NCBI RefSeq assembly: GCF_965229315.1
Contig: NZ_CBDDJA010000001.1
Coordinates: forward strand, 434,001 to 498,000
Source: Pelomonas sp965229315
GTDB taxonomy: Bacteria; Pseudomonadota; Gammaproteobacteria; Burkholderiales; Burkholderiaceae_C
Reading direction: 5' to 3'
Length of the DNA: 64,000 bases
The notes below the pieces were generated by a model, which was not told the DNA's origin, did not search any database, and worked only from the letters and a program-made list of their open reading frames with translations. Numbering within the stretch: the first letter of the stretch is position 1; each line of letters opens with the position of its first letter. Position numbers and translations under genes: made by a program. Shown here piece after piece: positions 17,978 through 26,646 of this stretch.

Positions 17978-19537
17978 TCAGTGCACGCCATGCATCTTCT
18001 TCTTCATCCAGGGCGTCAGCAGCATCAGCACGACGCCGGCACCGATGGGGATGGCGGTGAAGATCAGGAAGAAGACCGACATCGAGTAGTGCGTGGAGAT
18101 GTCGTCGATGTAGGCACCGGTCGAGCCGGCCAGCTTGTTGGCGATGGCCGTGTTCAGGAACCAGACGCCGAACATCAGGCCCAGCAGGCGCGCAGGCGCC
18201 AGCTTGGAGATGTAGCTCAGGCCCACCGGCGACAGGCACAGCTCGCCCATGGTGTGCAGCAGGTAGGCCACGCACAGGAAGACCATGCTGACCTGCGCCG
18301 TCTTGGCACCCTGCGGGATGCCGGACGAGCCGTACGACAGCGCCGCGAAGCCCAGGCCCAGCAGGATGAGGCCGACCGCGAACTTCACGGGGCCGGCCGG
18401 ATTCCAGTGCCGCTCCCACATCTTGGAGAACATCGGCGCCAGGATGACGAGGAAGAACGAGTTCAGCACGCCGAACCAGCTCGCGGGCACCTCGGACTGG
18501 TCGAGCGCGAATTCGCGCGCCAGCATCCAGATCACCAGCCCCCAGATGATCGCGAACGCCAGCGCCAGCAGGCCGTTGGCCAGCGCGAAGCGGCTGCCGG
18601 TGCTGCGGTTGAGCTTCCACAGCAGCCAGGTCAGGATCAGCGCGGGCAGCACCGTCATCAGCGAGTTGGCAATCTTGAAGATGAAGCCGCTGGTGCCGAC
18701 CAGCGAGCGGTCGGTGTAGTCGGCCGCGAAGATGGTCATGGAGCCGCCAGCCTGCTCGAACGCGAACCAGAAAAAGATCGTGAAGAACGAGAACACGAAG
18801 ATGGCCTTCAGCCGGTCCGCCACGACATGCGCCGGCGTCTCGTCGGCCGCGGCGGCTGCGGCCACCTTGGCGCGGTCCTCGGCCTTGGGCGGGCGGCCGA
18901 TGTCGCCGAAGATGGCCTGGCTGAAATAGAACTGCAGCGCGCCCAGGATCATGAACAGGCCGGCCAAGCCGAAGCCCAGGTGCCAGGACACCTTCTCGCC
19001 GATGTAGCCGCACAGCAGGATGCCGAAGAAGGCCCCCGCGTTCACGCCCATGTAGAACAGCGTGTAGCCGCCGTCACGGGCGTTGTCTTCCTTGGGGCCG
19101 TAGAGCTGGCCGACGATGGCCGACACGTTGGGCTTGAACAGACCCGTGCCCAGCACGACGAGGCCCAGGCCGATGAAGAAGCTCGGCACCGTGTTCAGGA
19201 ACATCGAGATGTGGCCCGCCGCGATGACGAAGCCGCCGATGACGACGGCGCGGCGCGTGCCCAGGTAGCGGTCGGCCAGGTAGCCGCCCAGCACCGGCAG
19301 CAGGTAGGCCAGGCCGGTATACCAGCCGTACAGCGACGTGGCGTCGGCCCGGCTCCAGCCCCAGCCGCCCTTGGCGACCTCGGTGATGAGGAACAGCACC
19401 AGCAGGCCGCGCATGCCGTAGTAGGAGAAGCGCTCCCACATCTCGGTGAAGAAGAGCACGAAGAGCTGGTTGGGCTGGCCGAGGATGGCGGCGCGGCCTG
19501 TCGCAGCCGGGTGGGCCGCGGGTGTGGGGGTAGTCAC
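17978..19537 (-). CDS. POT/PTR2-family proton-dependent oligopeptide transporter
   Basis: About 519 residues with 12-14 membrane segments. The ExxERF motif is visible near the N-terminus (FFTEMWERFSYYGMRG) and the PTR2 pattern FYMGVNAGAFFG further on, both diagnostic for proton-coupled di/tripeptide transporters such as DtpA. I place the start at the GTG of VTTPTPAA (19537), because the extra 46 codons to an upstream ATG-like start encode a Pro/Arg/Gly-rich stretch unlike the family. It stands alone and ends in a strong terminator. Located in the inner membrane. Confidence 0.92.
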   Translation of the reverse strand: MTTPTPAAHPAATGRAAILGQPNQLFVLFFTEMWERFSYYGMRGLLVLFLITEVAKGGWGWSRADATSLYGWYTGLAYLLPVLGGYLADRYLGTRRAVVIGGFVIAAGHISMFLNTVPSFFIGLGLVVLGTGLFKPNVSAIVGQLYGPKEDNARDGGYTLFYMGVNAGAFFGILLCGYIGEKVSWHLGFGLAGLFMILGALQFYFSQAIFGDIGRPPKAEDRAKVAAAAAADETPAHVVADRLKAIFVFSFFTIFFWFAFEQAGGSMTIFAADYTDRSLVGTSGFIFKIANSLMTVLPALILTWLLWKLNRSTGSRFALANGLLALAFAIIWGLVIWMLAREFALDQSEVPASWFGVLNSFFLVILAPMFSKMWERHWNPAGPVKFAVGLILLGLGFAALSYGSSGIPQGAKTAQVSMVFLCVAYLLHTMGELCLSPVGLSYISKLAPARLLGLMFGVWFLNTAIANKLAGSTGAYIDDISTHYSMSVFFLIFTAIPIGAGVVLMLLTPWMKKKMHGVH

Positions 19538-19702
19538 GTCTATCGTTCCAGGTGAAACCGGGGGTCCGGGGAGGCGGGCGGTGGCCCGCCGCGGAAGGGC
19601 GGGATTGTCCGGCCCGGCACGCGGTTTCCACGGCGGCCCGACCCCGGGATTGCCCTGATGCAACTGCCCGCTCACGGGCGCGCGGCGGCCTCGCGCGCGC
19701 GG

Positions 19703-20332
19703 TCAGGGCCTGCTGGCGCGGGCGTGGCCGGTGGCCGACGCGAGCACGGTTTCGCGCTCGGGCAGGATGTAGACCAGGCTCTTGCTGCCACCCAGCGTGG
19801 GCAGCACGACCTGGTCGAAGAAGGCCGGGTCCACGACGACGCAGCCCAGCGTGATACGGCGATCCGGCAGATGGGTTGACGCCAGCCGCTCGGGCCGCTG
19901 CTGGCTGGCCGGCGCCGGGCGCAGGCGGTGGATAGCCAGGTTGGCTTCGTAATCGATCCAGACGATGCGCTCGCCGGTCAGGTTGCGCCCGGGCTGGGCC
20001 TCGAAGCGGCCGGCCGGCGTCACGCGCTCGTCGCGGCTCAGCGCGTCGGGCGCCTTGCCCTTGGCGCTTGCCGGCTCCTGGTCGCCGGGGGTCAGGCCCA
20101 GCAGCGCGGGCGCACGGCCCACGAGGCGCCCTTCGGCGTCATAGATCGCCAGCGTGGCCTGGCGCTTGTCCACGACGGCGAACGGGCGGCCATCGCGGCT
20201 GTCGTTCGCATCGGGCCGCGTCGCCACTTCCGGGCTGCCGCCCTGTGCTGTCGCGATGGCGCTCCATGCGGCCAACGCGCCCCACAAGCCCCGCACCCCG
20301 GGCCTGGCCCGGCTCGCCCAACTTCTGCCCAC
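19703..20332 (-). CDS. L,D-transpeptidase-like exported protein
   Basis: 209 residues starting at GTG, with a hydrophobic signal-like stretch at about residues 14-29 ending ATAQ. The rest resembles a YkuD-type L,D-transpeptidase core: VDKRQATLAIYDAEGRL, TPAGRF, an AIHRLRP strand carrying the conserved His, and the nucleophile Cys in RITLGCVVV. The usual S/T-H-G-C is altered to T-L-G-C. By family it would crosslink peptidoglycan or attach proteins to it in the periplasm. It is a paralogue of the next gene upstream (same order of motifs, about 90 bases away), so the pair probably arose by duplication. Confidence 0.75.
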   Translation of the reverse strand: MGRSWASRARPGVRGLWGALAAWSAIATAQGGSPEVATRPDANDSRDGRPFAVVDKRQATLAIYDAEGRLVGRAPALLGLTPGDQEPASAKGKAPDALSRDERVTPAGRFEAQPGRNLTGERIVWIDYEANLAIHRLRPAPASQQRPERLASTHLPDRRITLGCVVVDPAFFDQVVLPTLGGSKSLVYILPERETVLASATGHARASRP

Positions 20333-20422
20333 TCGCTGCCCCGTTCAACCGCGGCGGCGCACCCGCGCGCCGACCCTGGGGGCAGTCTAGGAAAGGGGCG
20401 CTGTAACAGACAGCCGAAAACT

Positions 20423-21259
20423 TCACGGTCCGGCGTTGTTACGCGGGGCCGTCGAGGCCTGGGCCAGCCGGGTGGATGCGGCGGCGGGGAAGAACGCCGC
20501 CAGCGGGCTGCTCTCGGGCAGCACATACACCACGGCGCGGCCACCGCGGAACTGCGGCCAGACGGTCTGCTCGAAGAACGCCACCGGCACGTTGATGCAG
20601 CCCCAGCTGATGCGGTTGTCGGCGGCCGTCGGCGTGGCCAGGCGTTCGAGCCGGCGTTCCTTGGGGTTGGTCGCGCGCACGCGGTGCATGGACACCGCGG
20701 CGTCGTAGTCGACCCAGACGACGTCTTCGTTCAGCGCATTGCGGCCCACCTGGGAGACGAAGCGGCCGGCGGGCGTGGTGCGCTCCTGGGGCTTGATGTC
20801 GGCGATGGCCTTCTGGCCGATGCCGGCCACCGTGTGGTCGCCGGCGGCGTAGCCCAGAAGCACGGGGCTGGTGCCCAGCATCCGGCCGGTGGGCGCGAAT
20901 ACATAGACCTGGGCGCGGCGCTTGTCGACGATGGCGAAGGGCAGCACGCCGTTGTCCGCCTCGCGCACGGCCCAGGCGGCGACTTTGCTCACATCCTCGG
21001 GCGCGCGGACATCGCCGAAGTCCAGGCGCCGCTCCAGCGGCAGGGGCGCCGTGACCACGGCTGCCGGCACCATGGCGGCGACCGGCCGGGGCGGCGCAGC
21101 CGGCGGGGTCGGGCTGCGCCAGAACCTGGTGCCCAGCACAGGCATGAGGACGACCAACGCCACGGCACCAATGACGGCGCCCTGGCGCAGGCCGGCGAGG
21201 ATGTCGCGCCACCGGCGGGTGGCGTCGACATCACGAGGCACTCCGGGGTCCACGCTCAT
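20423..21259 (-). CDS. Membrane-anchored L,D-transpeptidase-like protein
   Basis: About 278 residues. An N-terminal anchor (about 30-48, GAVALVVLMPVLGTRF) precedes a Pro-rich linker and a YkuD-like domain. Landmarks parallel those of the downstream paralogue: IVDKRRAQVYVFAPTGRML, TPAGRFVSQ, the His in SMHRVRA and the nucleophile Cys in RISWGCINVP. A start at 21259 avoids overlap with the upstream small gene; an alternative start at 21328 would overlap it by 44 bases. The predicted role is peptidoglycan crosslinking or attachment in the periplasm. The duplication, and the position beside a secretin-like gene, suggest a local wall-remodelling job, which is inference. Confidence 0.75.
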   Translation of the reverse strand: MSVDPGVPRDVDATRRWRDILAGLRQGAVIGAVALVVLMPVLGTRFWRSPTPPAAPPRPVAAMVPAAVVTAPLPLERRLDFGDVRAPEDVSKVAAWAVREADNGVLPFAIVDKRRAQVYVFAPTGRMLGTSPVLLGYAAGDHTVAGIGQKAIADIKPQERTTPAGRFVSQVGRNALNEDVVWVDYDAAVSMHRVRATNPKERRLERLATPTAADNRISWGCINVPVAFFEQTVWPQFRGGRAVVYVLPESSPLAAFFPAAASTRLAQASTAPRNNAGP

Positions 21260-21284
21260 GGATGACGGAGAGGGGTTGCCGCGA

Positions 21285-21647
21285 TCAGTTGCGGTCGGCG
21301 CGGGGAGCCGGCTCGCTCGCTGCGTCATAGGACGGCGCGGACGACGGCATCGTCGAGCTGTCCTGCGCAGGCGGGGTGGCCTGCATCTGGGCCGGGTCCT
21401 GCGCAGGCAGCGGTGCCGTCGGGTCGGCCGGCGGCTGGCTGCGCGTCGGGTCCGCGGGCTGCTGCTGGGCGGTGGTGTCGTTCAGCGGCATCGCCGTCGG
21501 ATCGGCCGGGGCCTGATCGGTGGCCTGCGTCATCGTCGACGGCTGCTGCACGGGCGGCGTGTCTTCGGATTGGGCAACGGCCAGGCCGATGCCGCTCACG
21601 AGGAAGACGGCAGTCACGGCACTGGTCACGGTCTTGAGATGGGACAT
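21285..21647 (-). CDS. Small exported Pro/Thr/Gln-rich protein
   Basis: 120 residues with a clear signal peptide (MSHLKTVTSAVTAVFLVSG, cleavage near AVAQ) and AAGGA eight bases before the ATG. The mature part has low complexity: Pro, Thr, Gln, Asp and Ala, with loosely repeated units such as QQPADPT and SQPPADPT. No cysteine and no folded domain are evident. It is probably an unstructured periplasmic or surface protein. It lies 25 bases upstream of the L,D-transpeptidase gene in the same direction, so the two may be co-transcribed. Confidence 0.65.
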   Translation of the reverse strand: MSHLKTVTSAVTAVFLVSGIGLAVAQSEDTPPVQQPSTMTQATDQAPADPTAMPLNDTTAQQQPADPTRSQPPADPTAPLPAQDPAQMQATPPAQDSSTMPSSAPSYDAASEPAPRADRN

Positions 21648-21833
21648 GGTGGATTCCTTTCAATGCGTTGGCCGGCTGGCCGGGGGGCGGAAGCAGTGTT
21701 TTGAACCGCTGGAATCCACTCTAGGACCGCGGCCGCGCATCACGCGTCGGCACCCGGCCCAACCCGCTGTAGGAACGCCCCCACGCCATGAACGACTGGT
21801 TACGCCACGCCGTGTTCGGCGACACCGGTCACC

Positions 21834-23753
21834 TCAGTAGTACAGGAAACCCAGCGCTTCCTTCAGCCGGTCCACCGTGCTGCTGCTGCGATCCCAGCGC
21901 TCCATGGCCACGTCGCCCTGGCGGAACTCGCGGAACAGCTCGTTGGGCTGCAGCTGGTTCATGATCGCGTCGACGTTGGGCGGCACGTTGGCGCCGAAGC
22001 CGAAGCGCTCGCGCAGCGCCGCCATGCGCCCGGGCATGGTCTCGCTGGCCGCGCCCGGGTCTTGCGACACCTGCACAGGCGAGCGCGGCGTGACCAGCAC
22101 CAGCACCGAGCGGCGCACGTCGTTGGTCTTCTTGTTCGAGAACAGGTACTGCACGACCGGCACCTCCTGCAGCCCGGGCACGCCGTCGCGCGTCGTGTTG
22201 GAGGACTTCTCGCTCAGGCCGCTGAGGATCAGCGTGTCGCCCAGGTTCATGACGACGTTGGCGTTGGCCGTCGTCTCGCCGATCTCGATCTGGTAGGCCG
22301 CCTTGGGGTTGTTCACCGTCGCGTCCAGCGACGTGCGCTGCGCCTCGACCTTGAGCTGCACGCGGCCGCGCGACAGGAAGACGGGCGTGACGGCGAGCTT
22401 GATGCCGAACTTCTTGTCCAGCGGCACGACGGTGGTGCCGCCCTGCGTGCTCGTGGACACCAGGCCGGCGCTCAGGTTGGTGCCCGAGAAGAACTCGGAC
22501 GGCTGGCCCTCGATGGCCGCCAGCGTGGGCCGCGCCAGCACTTCGTTGACCGCGCTGTTGGCGTTGGCGATGTTCAGCGAATAGGACAGCGCGGGAATGG
22601 TCACGGCGCGGGTGATGGCGGTCGTGGCGGTCGGGTCGGCGGCAGCACCCGCCAGGTTCCAGGTGTTGACGCGCGAATAGGCGGCCAGGTTGCCGGCCAC
22701 CGAGCCCAGCTGCAGCGACAGCGCGCTGAGCAGGTTCACGCCCTTGGACGTGGATGCCAGTTCCTGCGTGGACAGCAGCACGACGTCCACCAGCAGCATG
22801 CGCGGACCGTCGCCGCCGGGCTCGGCTTGGACCGTGGCCGTGGCCGCGGGCGCAGCCGCTGCCGGCACAGCACCTGCCGCCGCCGCAGGCGCGGCCTGGG
22901 ACGCCGCAGGGGTGGGCCGGGGCATCGGCGGCAGCGTGAACGCCTGTGCCAGCACCTGCGGCCGCCCGTCGGGCGAGACGCTGGAGAAGGTCGCCGGCTG
23001 CGCGGTCGCCGCGGCGGTGGCCTGGCGGCTGTAGAACGCCTTCCACTGGTCCAGCCGGCGCTCGGCACGCTTGACGTCAGGTCCGTCGCCATCGAGCCTG
23101 GCCAGCGTCAGCCGCATGCGGTCGGCCTGCGCAAAGTTGGCGCAAGAGGCGTAGACCGCGATGCTGGAGCGCACGAAGCTGCGCGGCAGGGTCTCGGGCG
23201 ATTTCTGGAACTGGTCGGCCATCATGCAGGCCGTGCGCGCGTCGCCGGTGAGGTAGGACGTCACCATCAGGCCGAACATCGACGTGCGGCTGTCGGGCGT
23301 CAGCAGCAGCACGTTGGTGAACTCGGCCTTGGCGCGGTCGAACTGCTGCAGGTCCACATGGGCCAGGCCCAGGAATTCCTGCGCGATCCAGTTGCCCGGG
23401 TCCAGCCGCAGCGCCTGCTGGTAGCCCTCGATGGCCATCTCGGTCTTCTGCGTGTCGCCCTGGCGGGCCTGCAGGTGGTAGACGAAGCCGTTGAGCAGGT
23501 GCAGGTAGGAATTGCGCGCGTCCAGTTGCAGCGCCTCGTTGACGGCCTGCTGCGCCCTGGGCAGCGCCATGCGCTTGATGTGGCCGACGGCCTCGGTCAC
23601 CTTGGCGAGCATGTCGGAGTCGCGCACGTCGCCGGGCACCAGCGCGACCTTGTCGACCAGTTCGGCAAAGGACGGCTCCAGCGCCGCCGAGGCGGGCAGC
23701 GCAAGGCTGAGCGCGGCAGCCAGCGCCAGCGAGGTTCGGGCAAAACGGTTCAT
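21834..23753 (-). CDS. TPR-secretin protein (type II/III secretin C-terminal domain)
   Basis: About 639 residues. A signal peptide (MNRFARTSLALAAALSLALPASA) is followed by a helical TPR region (about 25-240, with AIEGYQQALRLDPGNWIAQEFLGLAHV), a Pro/Ala-rich linker, and a secretin domain (about 330-610). The secretin part keeps LSLQLGS, a VPLDKKFGIKLAVTPVF strand, VVMNLGDTLILSGL and VPGLQEVPVVQYLF, the last two being the lip and C-terminal signature of GspD/PilQ-type channels. The N0/N1 periplasmic ring domains of ordinary secretins are not recognised; TPR repeats take their place. No ATPase, pilin or platform gene lies next to it. It should sit in the outer membrane. It is 23 bases downstream of the large lectin-like gene. 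Confidence 0.8.
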   Translation of the reverse strand: MNRFARTSLALAAALSLALPASAALEPSFAELVDKVALVPGDVRDSDMLAKVTEAVGHIKRMALPRAQQAVNEALQLDARNSYLHLLNGFVYHLQARQGDTQKTEMAIEGYQQALRLDPGNWIAQEFLGLAHVDLQQFDRAKAEFTNVLLLTPDSRTSMFGLMVTSYLTGDARTACMMADQFQKSPETLPRSFVRSSIAVYASCANFAQADRMRLTLARLDGDGPDVKRAERRLDQWKAFYSRQATAAATAQPATFSSVSPDGRPQVLAQAFTLPPMPRPTPAASQAAPAAAAGAVPAAAAPAATATVQAEPGGDGPRMLLVDVVLLSTQELASTSKGVNLLSALSLQLGSVAGNLAAYSRVNTWNLAGAAADPTATTAITRAVTIPALSYSLNIANANSAVNEVLARPTLAAIEGQPSEFFSGTNLSAGLVSTSTQGGTTVVPLDKKFGIKLAVTPVFLSRGRVQLKVEAQRTSLDATVNNPKAAYQIEIGETTANANVVMNLGDTLILSGLSEKSSNTTRDGVPGLQEVPVVQYLFSNKKTNDVRRSVLVLVTPRSPVQVSQDPGAASETMPGRMAALRERFGFGANVPPNVDAIMNQLQPNELFREFRQGDVAMERWDRSSSTVDRLKEALGFLYY

Positions 23754-23776
23754 GGAGGCAGTCTCATGTCGGCTGC

Positions 23777-26458
23777 TCAGCGCAGCCCGGTGGACGGGAA
23801 GTAGAGCCGGTCGATGCTGCTGCCGGCACGGCCGTAGACGCAGCCCAGCTTCTCGCCGGGCGGCAGCGTGAACGACGTCGCGTTGGCGTCGTTGCCGCCA
23901 TAGGGGCCGAAGACGCGCCCCTGGCTGGTGGTGAACGTCACCTGGTTGACCCGGTCGCCGGCACGGAAATCCACCCGCGTGATGGCTTCGCCGGGGTTCA
24001 GCGCGATATCGGCCCACTTGTCCGTCTTGGACGCGCCCTGGCGCGTGGCCCAGCGCCCGGCATAGCGGAACTGCACGGCGTTGACCTCCTTGCCGTAGCC
24101 CACGCGGAAGCCATCGACATACTGGCCCGGGCTGCAGACGTCGCCATCGCTCCACAGGCCACCGCCGTCACCACCGCCGCTGGCCACGGTGCCGGCGAGC
24201 GTGCCGTTGAACGGCGTGTCCGGAGCGCCGTTGCGGCCCTCGTCCTCGCCGTAGTTGCTCCAGTGCTCCATCGCGTCGGGGAAGTTGTCCCGGCCGAACG
24301 CGGCCACCAGGTCGGGGTAGCGGTTCAGGTAGTCGCGCACGCTGAAGTCCTCGCTGCCCTGGCGGCCCTGGTCGAGGCCAGTGTCCAGCCAGTGCTGCAG
24401 CGCACATGGCAGGTTGCGCCCGGGGCACAGCGCCTGGACGTCGGCGTAGCGGTTCCAGTAGTACGCCGCCGAGAACATCAGGCTGCCCTGGCGGCCTTCG
24501 TTGAAGCCGTACTCGCGCCAGTGCGTGGCCAGATCCACCTTGGCCGCCACGACGTCGGGGGCGTTGTCGTAGTAGTCATCCCAGTCGAACACGGAGGCGG
24601 CGAACTTCGGGTCCGGCCCCTTGTGGTGCTTTTTCTTCTTGCCGATGCGCTTGAACGCGTTGCCGGCGTCGTTGAAGGCGGACATGGCCGCGTTGGACGT
24701 CTTGCTGGCCGCGTCGCGGGCGCCGTTCTTGGCGGTGGTGTAGGCCTGGTTGGTGCCGTTGCGAATCTTGTTGAGCTGCTGCGTCGCGGCGTGCGCCGTG
24801 TAGCCGCCGAGGTTCTTGTACTCGCCGGCGATCTTGTTGAGCGCCTTCTCCAGGTCTGCGCCGACGCAGCCGGCGATGGACGACGGGTCGACGTTGACGC
24901 CGCCCTGCGCGTCGAACACCTTGGCCAGGTCGGTGCTGGGTTCGAGCTTGAGCGTGGCCTTGATCTCGAACGGGTTCACGCAATTGGCCGGCACGTCGAT
25001 GTGCAGCTTCTCGCCGTCCAGGATCACCTCGACGGTCTGGCCGCCGAAGTTGCCCTTCAGGCGGATGCGCTGCGTGTCCTTGTCGATGTCCGCCGAGGCG
25101 ACGACCTTCTCGATCGTCACCCTGCCCAGGGGGCCAAGCTTGACGTAGAGCTGTTCCATGGCCTTGGCGTGCATGCCGGAGGCGCCGGCGCTGGCGTCCA
25201 GCGAGCCCATCTTGGCGCCGACGACGGTCACGTCGCCACCCAGGTGGACGAAGGGACCGCCATCCGCGAGCGGGCCGTACAGCGTGACGTTGAAGGCCTT
25301 CGCGTCTGTGGGGAACGGCTTGGTCGCGTCGCCGAACTTGTACTCGGGCGCCGGATGCGGGTTGCGCAGCTGGATCATGGTCAGCGGGTACTCGACCGTC
25401 TTCAGCATGGACTTGAACTGGTCGATGTTCTTCACGAAGCCGCCGCCGTACCGGGCCAGGCGCGGGTCGGGCACGGACATGGCGATCATCATGTTGGTCG
25501 CGTCGGCCAGCGTGTAAGACGCGGGCGTGGCCATGACGAAGCTGAAATCCAGCAGGTCCATCGCGCCCTCGGGCGAGAGCGGCGTCTGGAACTGCAGCAG
25601 CGTCTTCTTGGTGGTGCCGGCGAAGACGGCGTTGCCCTTGTAGCCGAACACCAGTTCGTTGTCGATGAAGAGGGTCGTGTCGGTCAGCGTGGCGCGCGGC
25701 ATCGGCAGGTTGATGGCCGAACCGGGGCCGAACTGGAACTCGACGTAGGCACCGGGCTTGAGCGCGTCGGCGGAGGCCTTCTTGAACGTGTCGCCGTGGT
25801 GCAGCGCCGTCCCCAGGCCGGCACCGGTGCCGGCGGCGCTGGTCAGGTCCAGCGGGATGGGCACGGACACGCCGGTGCGCATCGTCAGGTTGTCGACGTC
25901 GACATTCATCGACTGCAACTGCATGCGCAGCAGCCCGGCCAGGCTGGCCCGGGCCGCGAGCTGCACGCCGGCAGCGAACTCCAGGTTGGGCACGCCGAAG
26001 TAGCTCTTCTTGACGACGGCCTGCAGGTCCGCCGGCATCTTGGTCGTGTCGAGCACGTAGTCGGACGTGGAGATGGAGATGATGGGCTGCTGCAGCGACG
26101 TGCCGCCCAGCACCTTCTGCACCTTGGCCTTCAGCAGCGTGGGCATCGCCATCTTCTGGTCGAGGACGAGCATGAAGGTCTCTTGCAGCTTGCCGTCGGT
26201 GAAGTAGTAGAGCTGCAGCTCACCGGACTTGGTCATGTAGCAGCCGCTGAGGGCGCCACCGCATGAGGTCTTCTTCAGCGCCGGCACCAGCGCATGGACC
26301 TGGTCCTTGACGCCGTCGATGGGCAGCGCGCCGAGCATCTTCTTCAGCGGGTCGCTGATCTGGGGGATGTCGCTGGCATGGGCAGGCACCTGCAGCGCCA
26401 CGGCGCCCAGTGCCCACAGCGTCAGGTTCAGCAGCGTCTTCGTGAAAGTCATCGGCAT
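23777..26458 (-). CDS. Large exported protein with short WREYG/EGR-type repeats and a jacalin-like C-terminal domain
   Basis: About 893 residues with a signal peptide ending VPAHA. Residues ~30-600 form a long domain I do not recognise. A basic stretch (KKKKHHKG) follows at about 612-620. Next come three ~40-residue repeats (about 624-743) with the pattern YxNxYPDLVAA..., HW..YG..EGR.G. After a Gly-rich linker, a C-terminal domain (about 765-893) matches a jacalin-like lectin fold: VDGFRVGYG, ITRVDFRAGDRVNQVTF, then GPYGGND and GCVYGRAGSSIDRLYF. Jacalin domains bind carbohydrate. The protein is probably secreted or surface-exposed. It is first in a two-gene unit with the TPR-secretin, which is a plausible exporter. 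The start could be two codons later. Confidence 0.75.
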   Translation of the reverse strand: MPMTFTKTLLNLTLWALGAVALQVPAHASDIPQISDPLKKMLGALPIDGVKDQVHALVPALKKTSCGGALSGCYMTKSGELQLYYFTDGKLQETFMLVLDQKMAMPTLLKAKVQKVLGGTSLQQPIISISTSDYVLDTTKMPADLQAVVKKSYFGVPNLEFAAGVQLAARASLAGLLRMQLQSMNVDVDNLTMRTGVSVPIPLDLTSAAGTGAGLGTALHHGDTFKKASADALKPGAYVEFQFGPGSAINLPMPRATLTDTTLFIDNELVFGYKGNAVFAGTTKKTLLQFQTPLSPEGAMDLLDFSFVMATPASYTLADATNMMIAMSVPDPRLARYGGGFVKNIDQFKSMLKTVEYPLTMIQLRNPHPAPEYKFGDATKPFPTDAKAFNVTLYGPLADGGPFVHLGGDVTVVGAKMGSLDASAGASGMHAKAMEQLYVKLGPLGRVTIEKVVASADIDKDTQRIRLKGNFGGQTVEVILDGEKLHIDVPANCVNPFEIKATLKLEPSTDLAKVFDAQGGVNVDPSSIAGCVGADLEKALNKIAGEYKNLGGYTAHAATQQLNKIRNGTNQAYTTAKNGARDAASKTSNAAMSAFNDAGNAFKRIGKKKKHHKGPDPKFAASVFDWDDYYDNAPDVVAAKVDLATHWREYGFNEGRQGSLMFSAAYYWNRYADVQALCPGRNLPCALQHWLDTGLDQGRQGSEDFSVRDYLNRYPDLVAAFGRDNFPDAMEHWSNYGEDEGRNGAPDTPFNGTLAGTVASGGGDGGGLWSDGDVCSPGQYVDGFRVGYGKEVNAVQFRYAGRWATRQGASKTDKWADIALNPGEAITRVDFRAGDRVNQVTFTTSQGRVFGPYGGNDANATSFTLPPGEKLGCVYGRAGSSIDRLYFPSTGLR

Positions 26459-26646
26459 CCGTTCCGGTCGGGGTGCGCGGCCACGGAAGTGGCGCGTCAC
26501 CGCTGGCGAGTCGGGGCGAATGTAGGCGCGTGTAACGGCCTGTTAACGCAGAAAAGCGGGGCCTGTCGCCGGCATCCGGCAGGATTCAACGAATGCGCGG
26601 GCAGGCATGGGGTCAGGTCTGATGCGCCCCTGCAACAGGGCCGCGC

